Counted from the stretch's first letter, positions 1-5,969 are shown. The stretch is DNA of 13,641 nucleotides from an uncultured Bacillaceae bacterium (GCA_937951955.1 CALGAD010000026.1:1-13641), one strand, 5' to 3'. Translations and numbers: made by a program. Notes: generated from the letters alone by a model not told the origin.

Positions 1-201
1 ATGAACCTACATAAATTGGTGGCCAAACAATGCATTTTTAGTTTGCCATAAACAGATATTGACCAGTTATTTGAATTTGAAGGCAAATACGAGTCAGCAG
101 AAAGAATTCTTATTAATCCAAATGAAGTAAAAGAATATTATCATGTTTGGAACGAACTTTATCAAGAAATACTTAATCTTGCTACAAACAATAGTAATTA
201 A
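1..201 (+). pseudogene. C-terminal remnant of an unidentified protein, frame broken
   Basis: From 52 to 201 one frame encodes 49 residues (starting TDIDQLFEFEGKYES, ending NLATNNSN) and stops at TAA 199-201. The same frame upstream hits TAA at 49-51. The neighbouring frame at 5-49 reads TYINWWPNNAFLVCHK, which looks more protein-like than the in-frame alternative. It would join the tail if one A were restored in the AAA run near 46-48. That neighbouring frame is closed by TGA at 2-4, so the N-terminus is either lost or outside the window. A terminator follows at 238-270, consistent with a real gene end. I do not recognise the family. The small, acidic, aromatic-rich tail gives no motif to argue from. 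Confidence 0.4.
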
Positions 202-237
202 TCTTCCATTAAAGGGGGTTTTATTGGAATAAGGAAT

Positions 238-270
238 ACAGCCGTTTCTTTGATGAAATGGCTGTTTTTA
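238..270 (+). terminator. Rho-independent terminator after the left-edge gene remnant
   Basis: An 11-bp stem (238-248 with 255-265, one G-T wobble) closes a 6-base loop and runs into five T residues at 265-269. It lies 37 bases after the stop codon at 199-201. The stretch from 271 to 416 holds nothing else I can support. Confidence 0.75.
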
Positions 271-416
271 TACCTCACACAAAAGCTTGACTTGCTCGTG
301 TTTAGGTAACAGCATAAACGTCTTTCCACATTCTAAACCTCTTGTGGGAGATGTATTTTATCACCTCTCAATAGTTTGGTCAAAATAGTAACAATCTATA
401 CGAAAAGAACCTTCCG

Positions 417-441
417 AAAAAAAAGACCCCCTGAGGAGTCT
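417..441 (-). terminator. Rho-independent terminator, minus strand
   Basis: Read on the minus strand, AGACTCC pairs with GGGGTCT (441-435 with 430-424) around a TCAG tetraloop, and eight U residues follow (424-417). It would end transcription arriving from the right, probably for the gene whose short tail is left at 501-553. The plus strand has only a short T run, so it is mainly a minus-strand signal. Confidence 0.7.
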
Positions 442-500
442 CTTTTACAGGGAATCAATATGTGAAATCATAATTCGAGAATTTAATGTAAATTTCCCCC

Positions 501-553
501 TTAATATATATTTATGGTCAATTGGTCTTGCCAAGTAGCGCTGAAGGAGTCTA
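501..553 (-). pseudogene. Possible C-terminal scrap of a gene cut by the IS21 element
   Basis: On the minus strand, immediately outside the IS21 end at 554, a frame reads DIDSFSATWQDQLTINIY and stops at TAA (503-501). The minus-strand terminator at 441-417 lies about 60 bases further on. The placement between an element end and a terminator fits a gene truncated by insertion, but 17-18 residues are too few to prove coding. Treat it as a hint only. Confidence 0.22.
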
Positions 554-560
554 TGTCAAG

Positions 561-606
561 GCCGATGAATTTTTCCCCAAAATCGCCGGTTTAAAATTCC
601 CCAGAA
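561..606. repeat. Multiple terminal repeats of the IS21-family end
   Basis: Two direct copies, 561-582 and 585-606, share GCCG at the start and TTCCCCA near the end, with 15 of 22 bases identical and a 24-base period. They lie directly inside the TGTCAAGG terminus at 554. Such repeated terminal sites, bound by the transposase, are characteristic of the IS21 family. Confidence 0.6.
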
Positions 607-630
607 GGATTTCATGGATCCTTCTGTTTT
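602..630 (+). terminator. Hairpin with T-rich tail at the IS21 end
   Basis: A perfect 9-bp stem, CAGAAGGAT (602-610) with ATCCTTCTG (618-626), closes a 7-base loop and is followed by TTTTCTTCTT. In the plus direction it resembles an intrinsic terminator that would stop outside transcription entering the element. On the minus strand it sits between the istB coding end and the terminal repeats. The function is inferred from shape only. Confidence 0.4.
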
Positions 631-732
631 CTTCTTGTTGGAGTCTTTTTTCCCGTAATCGATAGCTTCCCCCTTTAGATTGAAAATAATAGAATGATGC
701 AGTAATCGATCTAACATCGCGGTCTCCAACAC
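608..732 (-). pseudogene. istB: IstB C-terminal fragment (IS21 ATPase), frameshifted
   Basis: Read from 732 downwards, one frame gives VLETAMLDRLLHHSIIFNLKG, the end of the AAA+ core that normally follows GDSVLA. A second frame continues GGSYRLREKRLQ, the usual IstB tail. The two join if one G is added to the five-G run near 676-680. The piece continues exactly from the other istB fragment that ends at 2072, so both halves are one gene split by the IS256 insertion. VLE in place of VLA comes from the single mismatch in the target duplication. The frame remains open almost to the element end, so the true stop is uncertain. Confidence 0.7.
725..732. repeat. Left target-site duplication of the IS256 element
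   Basis: TCCAACAC here and GCCAACAC at 2072-2079 flank the element; 7 of 8 bases agree. An 8-bp duplication is standard for the IS256 family. The right copy restores the expected istB codon (Ala in VLATAM), so the left copy carries the mutation. Confidence 0.7.
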
Positions 733-759
733 GATGACGTATAATTAAGTTCGCAAAAA
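733..759 (+). repeat. Left terminal inverted repeat of the IS256 element
   Basis: Begins GATGACGTATAATT and ends with the AAGTTCGCAAAAA core. It pairs with the reverse complement of 2045-2071. Confidence 0.75.
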
Positions 760-832
760 GTGAAAAGAGGAAAAGCCATCGGTAACTCCGAATATGGTAA
801 GTGCCCAAAAAACCTAAAAGGAGTTGAAACCG

Positions 833-2023
833 ATGGCTTACCAGAATTCTACCTTATCTCTCGAACAAATGCTACTGAAATTTATGTCGGAACAGGATCC
901 CATGCTCTCTATGCTTCAGTGGCTCTGTGAGCAAATGATGGAAGCCGAAGTGACAGCTAAAATTCAGGCACAGAAATCGGAACGGACGGATACACGGACC
1001 GGCTATCGTTCCGGTTATCGTGTACGTCGCTTTGACACTCGGATGGGCACCATGTATCTCTTTGTTCCCAAACTGCGCAAAGGCGGTTATGTGCCCTTTT
1101 TTGTCACGGCAAAATCCCGTGCGGAAGCAGCCCTGATCCAGGTCATCCAGGAAGCCTATATCCAGGGCATATCCACTCGAAAAATCAGGAAACTGGCCAG
1201 CCGTCTGGGGATTGAGTCCATCTCCCATAGCCAGGTCTCCCAGATCACCCGTGAACTGAACGAACAGATGGAAGCCTTTCGCAATCGGCCGTTAAAGAAA
1301 ACCTATCCAGTCCTGTGGGTGGATGCCCTCTACGAGAAAATCCGAGACAACCATCGCATTGTGAATATGGCCATCCAAGTGGTGATCGGCATCGATGAAC
1401 AAGGCAGGCGGGATATCTTGGCCATCCAGCCCATGCCGGAAGAGTCGGAAACCACCTACAAGGCTTTGTTTGATCATCTCAAGTCCAGAGGCGTCCGGGA
1501 TGTATGGCTGGTGGTATCGGATGCTCATAAAGGACTGGCGAAAGCCATCAGTGAGTCGTTTGCCGGTTGCTCCTGGCAGCGGTGCAAGGTCCATTTCATG
1601 CGTAACATCATGGCCCATATCCCCAGCCGGGATAAAGAATTCTTTGCTTCACGACTGAAGCAGATTTGGCTTCAACCGGACTATCAGACCGCCATGACCT
1701 GTGCTGAAGCACTCATGGACGAGTATGAAGGACAATATCCGGCTACGATTCAGGTGCTGGAAGCCGGTTTGGAAGACTCTCTACAGTTCTACCATTTTCA
1801 CCAGATCGATCACCGAAAAATCTCATCCACCAATATGCTAGAACGTTTGAACCGGGAGATTCGACGTCGAACCCATGTCGTTGGGGTGTTTCCCAACCAG
1901 GATGCGTACATCCGTTTGGTCACCAGTTACCTGATGGAATATCATGAAGACTGGTCCACCGGACGTTCATATATCAACCCCAACATTCTTCAGGAAATAC
2001 AGGAACAAAGACAAGTGGCATAA
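833..2023 (+). CDS. IS256-family (Mutator-type) transposase
   Basis: A 396-residue DDE transposase that moves the surrounding element. The start is ATG at 833, because AAAGGAG at 817-823 lies nine bases upstream; the in-frame TTG at 824 abuts that site and is unlikely. The N-terminal 150 residues hold a basic DNA-binding region (RTDTRTGYRSGYRVRRFDTR, residues 51-70, then helices around 111-140). The catalytic core follows, with Asp164 (WVDALYEK), Asp230 (VVSDAHKGL), the family signature RCKVHFMRN (250-258), and Glu337 within TNMLERLNREIRRRT. The length is normal for the family and the frame is intact. It is the only gene in the element, and both inverted repeats and a target duplication are present. 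Confidence 0.95.
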   Translation: MAYQNSTLSLEQMLLKFMSEQDPMLSMLQWLCEQMMEAEVTAKIQAQKSERTDTRTGYRSGYRVRRFDTRMGTMYLFVPKLRKGGYVPFFVTAKSRAEAALIQVIQEAYIQGISTRKIRKLASRLGIESISHSQVSQITRELNEQMEAFRNRPLKKTYPVLWVDALYEKIRDNHRIVNMAIQVVIGIDEQGRRDILAIQPMPEESETTYKALFDHLKSRGVRDVWLVVSDAHKGLAKAISESFAGCSWQRCKVHFMRNIMAHIPSRDKEFFASRLKQIWLQPDYQTAMTCAEALMDEYEGQYPATIQVLEAGLEDSLQFYHFHQIDHRKISSTNMLERLNREIRRRTHVVGVFPNQDAYIRLVTSYLMEYHEDWSTGRSYINPNILQEIQEQRQVA

Positions 2024-2044
2024 CCCTTATCGGAGTGCTGATGG

Positions 2045-2071
2045 TTTTTGCGAACTTTACTTGACACTAAC
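2045..2071 (-). repeat. Right terminal inverted repeat of the IS256 element
   Basis: Reverse complement begins GTTAGTGTCAAGTA and continues into the same AAGTTCGCAAAAA core as the left end; 19 of 27 positions match. It ends directly at the right target duplication. Confidence 0.75.
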
Positions 2072-2079
2072 GCCAACAC
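2072..2079. repeat. Right target-site duplication of the IS256 element
   Basis: GCCAACAC, matching 7 of 8 bases of 725-732. On the minus strand it encodes the VLA of the IstB motif GDSVLA, showing where the target gene was opened. Confidence 0.7.
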
Positions 2080-2489
2080 CGAGTCGCCCATCACTTCTCC
2101 CCATTCCCCAAAGCTTTTATTGGACGTGAGGATGATCGGACCCTGTTCGTACCGGCGGACGATGGCCTGAAATAAGTAATGAGCTCCGTTCGGGTCTAGT
2201 TTTAGGTATCCCATTTCATCAATGATGAGTATGGTTGGTTTTACAAACATGCGCAACTTTTTTCCAGCTTCCCTTCTTGGGCTCTCCTTAACTGTGTGAC
2301 CAAATCATGGGCCGTAATAAAATACGTTTTATACCCTCTAATCAATCGCCTCCATTCCAATCGAAATCGCCAAGTGCGTCTTTCCAATCCCCGGTGGACC
2401 GAGAAAAAGGATATTCTCTTTTCGGTCAATAAAAGACAACGTAAGCAGCTCTCGGTTCCGACGTTCATCCACTGAAGGCTGTGCGGCAA
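2072..2489 (-). pseudogene. istB: IstB N-terminal/central fragment (IS21 AAA+ ATPase), frameshifted
   Basis: IstB is the AAA+ helper ATPase of IS21 transposition. Across three minus-strand frames one reads, in order: RRNRELLTLSFIDRKENILF followed by the Walker A motif LGPPGIGKTHLA; then RGYKTYFITAHDLVTQLRRA; then KLRMFVKPTILIIDEMGYL with the Walker B residues DEMG; then IILTSNKSFGEWGEVMGDSV. The first frame change is near 2340 (by TTGATTAGAGG). The second is at the A run near 2265, where one missing A explains it. The N-terminal portion of IstB and all of istA are missing upstream of about 2489. The fragment stops at the IS256 boundary and resumes at 732. Confidence 0.8.
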
Positions 2490-2566
2490 ATCTCATATGA
2501 TCGTGAAAAAGATGCTATTAAGATAAAAGCCAATGATTATATGAATGAGAACCATCTCCGCAATAT

Positions 2567-2610
2567 TTGCAAAAATTTTTGCCTCTATTTATGATACGGT
2601 TCACCGTATC
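2567..2610 (+). promoter_or_regulatory. Sigma-A-like promoter overlapped by an 18-base palindrome
   Basis: TTGCAA (2567-2572) and TATGAT (2590-2595) are 17 bases apart. The -10 box overlaps the palindrome GATACGGT-TC-ACCGTATC (2593-2610), whose two 8-base arms match perfectly. Such size and placement resemble an operator for a TetR-type repressor. No convincing gene follows: the nearest ATG (2619) opens only 27 codons without a ribosome site. The wider stretch 2490-2828 holds little else. A plus-strand frame at 2493-2594 (YDREKDAIKIKANDY...) could be a gene scrap next to the broken IS21 end, but it is too short to call. Confidence 0.4.
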
Positions 2611-2751
2611 TAATCTAAATGAGGTTTTTACTATATTGTAAACAAGAAACAAGGCACAATCAGAATGTAATAGGTATTGATTTTGAAAATCCTATCTTAT
2701 AAATAATGAAAATATCAGCATAATCTAATTCTAGCTAGTAAGGCAAAAAAT

Positions 2752-2777
2752 AAAGACAAGATTAATGTCTTGTTTTT
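2752..2777. terminator. AT-rich, possibly bidirectional terminator
   Basis: AAGACA (2753-2758) pairs with TGTCTT (2766-2771) around a 7-base loop. The plus side continues GTTTTTA; the minus side continues TATTTTTTG. In the minus direction it lies about 50-75 bases beyond the zinc-ribbon gene remnant and would serve as its terminator. Confidence 0.5.
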
Positions 2778-2828
2778 ATGATTTAAGAGTAAAATTGGTT
2801 CATGTTATTTTGGATTTATAAGCATGTA

Positions 2829-3221
2829 TCATTGTGAACAAAGAGTACAAAACCCATTTCCAGCATCATTTGCATGACTTATTCATCGCCCGCAATTAGG
2901 ACACGATGTATAAACGTTCTTGTCAATGACACTGTTTTCTTCCTCATCAGAGAGGTCGTTGTCACTCCCCCAAATATACTTTTCTTTGTCAGTAATAAAG
3001 TGCGTTACTGAAGCGATAGTAGATGGATTTTCTTTAAAAGTATTTATAAATGTTACTTCGTTATCATCTATATTTCTTTTTAATTCAATACTTAAAGTTA
3101 ATTCTGTATGAATTCCACCATAGGATACAACATTCGAACTATAAGAAACTGTAGGTAATTCGCACTGCGCAATTGTATTTATATAATATATAACTTCATT
3201 TTCTTCAACTGCCAAGGAATA
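2829..3221 (-). pseudogene. 5'-truncated small protein with a C-terminal zinc ribbon, split by an in-frame TGA
   Basis: The frame runs from the presumed ISLre2 border at 3221 (YSLAVEENEVIYYINTIAQ...) to TGA at 2885-2883. It then continues unchanged for 17 more codons (ISHANDAGNGFCTLCSQ) to a second TGA at 2831-2829. The two parts together give CPNCGR-stop-ISHANDAGNGFCTLC, a complete Cys-x2-Cys...Cys-x2-Cys zinc ribbon that the first TGA cuts in half. No ATG is present; the only early start, TTG at 3215-3213, has no clear ribosome site, and the frame stays open upstream into the element to about 3262. The N-terminus was therefore probably removed by the insertion. The body (SIELKRNIDDNEVTFINTF) shows no family I recognise. 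The terminator at 2752-2777 follows. Confidence 0.5.
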
Positions 3222-3377
3222 CCTGTATGTGTCAAGATTTTCTCGGTATGGCTTTTATACCAATGATTTCGGCACTCTATTTTTGTACTCTCAAAACAAT
3301 CACAGATTATGGTATCGAATAAACGCCAAAATGGTGTTGTGGGCATGGGTTTTAAAGGACGTTAAATCAAAATTTTG

Positions 3378-3586
3378 GCGCCCTGCATGTTGTCCGCCAC
3401 CATTGACCTTGCTTTTGTCCGTGTTGGGGGATCAGCGCAGGTTCGCTAATAAAACAGCCTTTAGGGCTCTCCTGTGTCCGATGCTAACACGGACAAACCG
3501 ATTCTAAGTATTCGCTGGCGGGGTCCCCGACCCCTTCCATCGCCTTCTAAGAATCGGGCGCTGCGGTCAATGGCAAGCAGCTGCGC
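3378..3586. ncRNA. Candidate structured RNA: three-way junction downstream of the ISLre2 transposase
   Basis: The block is GC-rich against AT-rich surroundings and encodes no protein. Its pairings nest. The outer helix is GCGC (3378-3381) with 3583-3586, plus CTGC (3383-3386) with 3577-3580. The closing stem is CCATTGACC (3400-3408) with GGTCAATGG (3565-3573), perfect over 9 bp. Inside it are two hairpins that abut at 3497/3498: TTTGTCCGTGTT (3414-3425) with AACACGGACAAA (3486-3497), 12 bp extendable to 14; and CCGATTCT (3498-3505) with AGAATCGG (3550-3557), continuing through partial pairs to GGGGTC (3520-3525) with GACCCC (3529-3534). The transcribed strand is undecided. On the minus strand it would follow the transposase stop by 34 bases; one G-U pair slightly favours plus. 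No family I know was recognised. Confidence 0.6.
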
Positions 3587-3619
3587 TGTGGCTCTGTTCA
3601 TAGGCCAAATCATGCTTCC

Positions 3620-5029
3620 TTATCTTAACGCCTTCAATAACTGCCCCATAGCCGATGAATGCGCTGTATATAAGCTGACACTGCCCTTTTTTGCCCCAAC
3701 GGATGGGCGTGCAGGCTGACGCAGGAGCTCGGACACTCTGACAGTCCTTTTAAACTCCCTTTGCTTTCTTTTGCTTCTTCGCTGAGATTGTAAATAAACC
3801 TCTCTTAATGTCCCATTTAGGATACCCTGTTTCACTTTTACCATGGCTTCCGCGCCTTCTTTACTCCAGTGCATGCCTCTTCTTTTCATGCGAAAGGAGA
3901 TCTGGCGCTGATTGGACTCCATTGCACCCAGCCCTCTTGCATCTTCCGGCGCATTTTCCACTTTATCCCGCCAATCAAAAATCCGGTCCCAATGGCCCAC
4001 AATATATTTGCGAAATTCATTCACTTTCTCGATCTTTTTCTCGTCTTCCAGCGTACTTTCAAACGTATCCATCGCTAAAGTAAAAGCGCACAGATCGCGG
4101 TTCTTTATCGCCTTTTTCACCAAGTCCTTGTATTTATTCTTTTTCCATCCGAACGTCCGGTTGATTGCCTGCCCGATATGATAAGCATCCAATTGAACCA
4201 AAACAGGCTGATTCGATTGGGAAAAGGCCTCCTGAAATTTCTCCGCACCATAGCCGGTTCCTCCGTCACTGTTGCCCACCACCTGCGTATTTTCCAAAGA
4301 ATAGTGATGGGCAGCAGAGGCCTGAAACTCCTGCCAAAAACCTTCTGCGGGCTGTGTGGTCATAATATACTTAGGGTTTCTTAAAGACACTCGTTTCCCA
4401 TTCTTGTCCCAGCCTTCGTACATGATGCCATGGCAAACCTCTATATGTTTTTTCTTCTTGGTTGCACGCACGAGGACTCCGTCAGCTTCCGCAAACAGAA
4501 AGTCTGTCTTCTTGCCTTCCGGCAAAGAAGCTGCTTCTTCCAGTTCCTCCACCATTTCCCTGTCTGCCTGGGCTTGCGCCTTTCCGACACGTTTTACAAT
4601 GGATCCGACTGTTGCATGGCTTATTTGGACTGCTGTCCATTCATCGAGCATTCGTGCAACCTCACGATAATCACTTTTGTTGGCCAGTTCTGCCACCTTC
4701 ACTTCGACGAAAGAGCTGTACCTTTGGTATTTCCTGATGCCCAGCAACTCATCAAGGGGATAGTGGGGTTTCCCATTTTCGTCATGCATGAGCGTACGGC
4801 TAAAGCGGACGGCCCCGAACGTAAACTGAATGGTTTTTTCATCGGTTTTTTCAACCGTCCAACCTTCCTTTTGTTTCTCTTCTTTTATGGCTTTATCCAA
4901 TTGGCTCAGCACTTTCCCCAGTAATAAAGCAAACGTCTCGTACATATACATTCGAAGTTGTTCTTCAAAAGCAATTAAATCCTTAGTATCCTTTAAAAGC
5001 TCATATATTTTTGTTATAATTTTATCCAT
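3620..5029 (-). CDS. ISLre2-family (UPF0236) transposase
   Basis: A full-length 469-residue transposase. The N-terminal region (1-60) is helical and charged. Residues 60-150 hold the domain with SRTLMHDENGKPHYPLDELL and the YREVARMLDEW helix-turn-helix-like part. The core carries acidic residues typical of this group: Asp183 in EADGVLVR, Asp255 in NSDGGTGYG, Asp281 in QLDAYHIGQA and Glu371 in AMESNQRQISF, followed by the hallmark RMKRRGMHWS (380-389). The C-terminus is strongly basic (residues 417-431). The start is ATG 5029-5027 with a modest GAGG upstream at about ten bases. No frameshift is present, so it is probably functional. It reads towards the structured block at 3378-3586, the only other notable feature inside the element. 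Confidence 0.93.
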   Translation of the reverse strand: MDKIITKIYELLKDTKDLIAFEEQLRMYMYETFALLLGKVLSQLDKAIKEEKQKEGWTVEKTDEKTIQFTFGAVRFSRTLMHDENGKPHYPLDELLGIRKYQRYSSFVEVKVAELANKSDYREVARMLDEWTAVQISHATVGSIVKRVGKAQAQADREMVEELEEAASLPEGKKTDFLFAEADGVLVRATKKKKHIEVCHGIMYEGWDKNGKRVSLRNPKYIMTTQPAEGFWQEFQASAAHHYSLENTQVVGNSDGGTGYGAEKFQEAFSQSNQPVLVQLDAYHIGQAINRTFGWKKNKYKDLVKKAIKNRDLCAFTLAMDTFESTLEDEKKIEKVNEFRKYIVGHWDRIFDWRDKVENAPEDARGLGAMESNQRQISFRMKRRGMHWSKEGAEAMVKVKQGILNGTLREVYLQSQRRSKRKQREFKRTVRVSELLRQPARPSVGAKKGSVSLYTAHSSAMGQLLKALR

Positions 5030-5143
5030 GAGAAGGCCTCTTTTCTAATTGTTTTTCATTCGCTTGAAAACACTCTATTGCCTGGGTTACCCGATTATTA
5101 CAAAAGGCTGAAATCAATACAGGAAAAATAAGGAGGTTATTTT

Positions 5144-5878
5144 ATGGGAAAATTAGAAAACAAAGTGGCAATTGTAACCGGCGGTGCCCGGGGAATGGGG
5201 GCTGCCCATGTCCGCCGATTCGTCCAGGAAGGAGCAAAGGTCATCTTTACCGATATCAATGAAGAAGGGGGTTTATCCCTAGAAAAGGAACTTGAAGGAA
5301 AAGCGAAATTTGTGAAACAGGATGTTACGAAAGCAGGGGACTGGAAGAGGGTTGTTGATGAAGCTGAAAAAACTTTTGGTCCGGTCAATATTTTAGTAAA
5401 TAACGCTGGCATAAGCATTAGCAAATCCATCTTTGAAATTACAGAAGAAGAATACCGACGGCTCATTGATATCAACCAAGTATCCGTCTTTTTAGGAATC
5501 AAAGCGGTACTTCCTTCCATGCAAAAGACAGGAAATGGGTCCATTATTAATATTTCGTCCATCAACGGTCTTGTTGGCGGTGCCGTTGGATATACCGATT
5601 CAAAGTTTGCCGTTCGTGGGCTAACAAAAGCTGTTGCCCTCCAATTGGCCGCTCTAGGTATCCGTGTTAACTCCGTCCATCCCGGTGTCATCGAAACCCC
5701 GATGGTAACCGAAGGAGATGCGGTGGAAGTCATTAAGGAATTTGCCAAACACATTCCGCTCCAAAGAATGGCCCAGCCGGAAGAAGTTACAAACCTTGTA
5801 TTATACTTAGCTTCCGATGAATCATCTTATTCAACCGGCTCTGAATTTGTTGTTGACGGTGGATTAACAGCGATGTAA
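5144..5878 (+). CDS. Classical short-chain dehydrogenase/reductase (SDR)
   Basis: A 244-residue NAD(P)-dependent oxidoreductase with a Rossmann fold. Visible motifs are the nucleotide loop TGGARGMG (12-19), Asp37 at the end of the second strand (TDIN), which favours NAD over NADP, NNAG (86-89), Asn111, and the catalytic Ser138/139 (NISSING), Tyr150 and Lys154 (YTDSK). HPGVIETPM (179-187) and the C-terminal EFVVDGG (234-240) are also present. The layout resembles 3-alpha/20-beta-hydroxysteroid dehydrogenase-like and glucose-1-dehydrogenase-like SDRs, but the substrate cannot be told from sequence. AAGGAGG at 5130-5136 gives a strong ribosome site. It is monocistronic with its own terminator at 5931. 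The tentative ISLre2 end is 20 bases upstream, so the original promoter may have been displaced; no good promoter is visible. Confidence 0.93.
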   Translation: MGKLENKVAIVTGGARGMGAAHVRRFVQEGAKVIFTDINEEGGLSLEKELEGKAKFVKQDVTKAGDWKRVVDEAEKTFGPVNILVNNAGISISKSIFEITEEEYRRLIDINQVSVFLGIKAVLPSMQKTGNGSIINISSINGLVGGAVGYTDSKFAVRGLTKAVALQLAALGIRVNSVHPGVIETPMVTEGDAVEVIKEFAKHIPLQRMAQPEEVTNLVLYLASDESSYSTGSEFVVDGGLTAM

Positions 5879-5930
5879 TTTGGAAAACTAAAGGTAATTT
5901 GGCAACTATATCCAATTCTCATATAAAGCT

Positions 5931-5969
5931 AAGGAGGGCTAAATCTTAAAAATATTGCCCTCCTTTTTT
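5931..5969 (+). terminator. Rho-independent terminator of the SDR gene
   Basis: AAGGAGGGC (5931-5939) pairs perfectly with GCCCTCCTT (5957-5965), with T residues running to 5969. The 17-base loop is long and AT-rich. It lies 53 bases past the SDR stop. Confidence 0.85.

Larger units (their letters stand above)
733..2071 (+). mobile_element. IS256-family insertion sequence, complete, 1339 bp
   Basis: The ends are imperfect 27-bp inverted repeats, 733-759 and 2045-2071, with 19 of 27 positions matching and a perfect inner 13-base core AAGTTCGCAAAAA. An 8-bp target duplication flanks them (725-732, 2072-2079), and a full-length transposase gene lies between. The length fits the family. The insertion sits inside istB of an older IS21 remnant. 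Nothing in the element looks damaged apart from outer-repeat divergence, so it may still be mobile. Confidence 0.88.
554..2489 (-). mobile_element. IS21-family element remnant, interrupted by IS256 and lacking istA
   Basis: Two separated pieces of an IstB ATPase gene lie on the minus strand (about 608-732 and 2072-2489). The sequence beyond the istB 3' end closes with TGTCAAGG at 554 and two tandem copies of a roughly 22-base motif, the usual layout of IS21-family ends with multiple terminal repeats. IstA, the transposase that should precede istB, is absent. The remnant stops abruptly near 2489-2495 with no second terminal repeat. The element is therefore dead: it was hit by an IS256 insertion, lost its istA half and carries several frameshifts. 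The right boundary is approximate. Confidence 0.75.
3222..5123 (-). mobile_element. ISLre2/UPF0236-family insertion sequence, about 1.9 kb (ends tentative)
   Basis: The transposase at 3620-5029 defines the family. For the ends, the plus strand at 3222 starts CCTGTATGTGTCAAGATTTT and the minus strand at 5123 starts CCTGTATTGATTTCAGCCTT. They share CCTGTAT and, with small gaps, further TCA and TTTT blocks. The resulting 1902 bp fits the size range I recall for this family. A convincing 9-bp target duplication is not seen: the flanks are CAAGGAATA and AAAAATAAG. The ends may be wrong, or a rearrangement may have separated the original flanks. The left end truncates the zinc-ribbon gene; the right end sits only 20 bases before the SDR start codon. 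Confidence 0.5.

Noticed and set aside
824..832. TTG at 824 as start of the IS256 transposase.
   Set aside because: It touches the AAAGGAG ribosome site; ATG at 833 is nine bases away and gives the usual family N-terminus.
3229..3719. Two plus-strand open frames of 92 and 81 codons across the structured block.
   Set aside because: They follow the inverted repeats rather than any protein-like pattern, lack ribosome sites, and one runs antisense into the transposase gene.
4430..4924. A 164-codon open frame on the plus strand, antisense to the ISLre2 transposase.
   Set aside because: It lies wholly opposite an intact gene with strong motifs, is cysteine- and phenylalanine-rich as antisense frames often are, and has no ribosome site.
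5137..5754. A 205-codon open frame opposite the SDR gene.
   Set aside because: Antisense shadow of a gene with clear SDR motifs; serine/threonine/proline-rich composition and no family resemblance.
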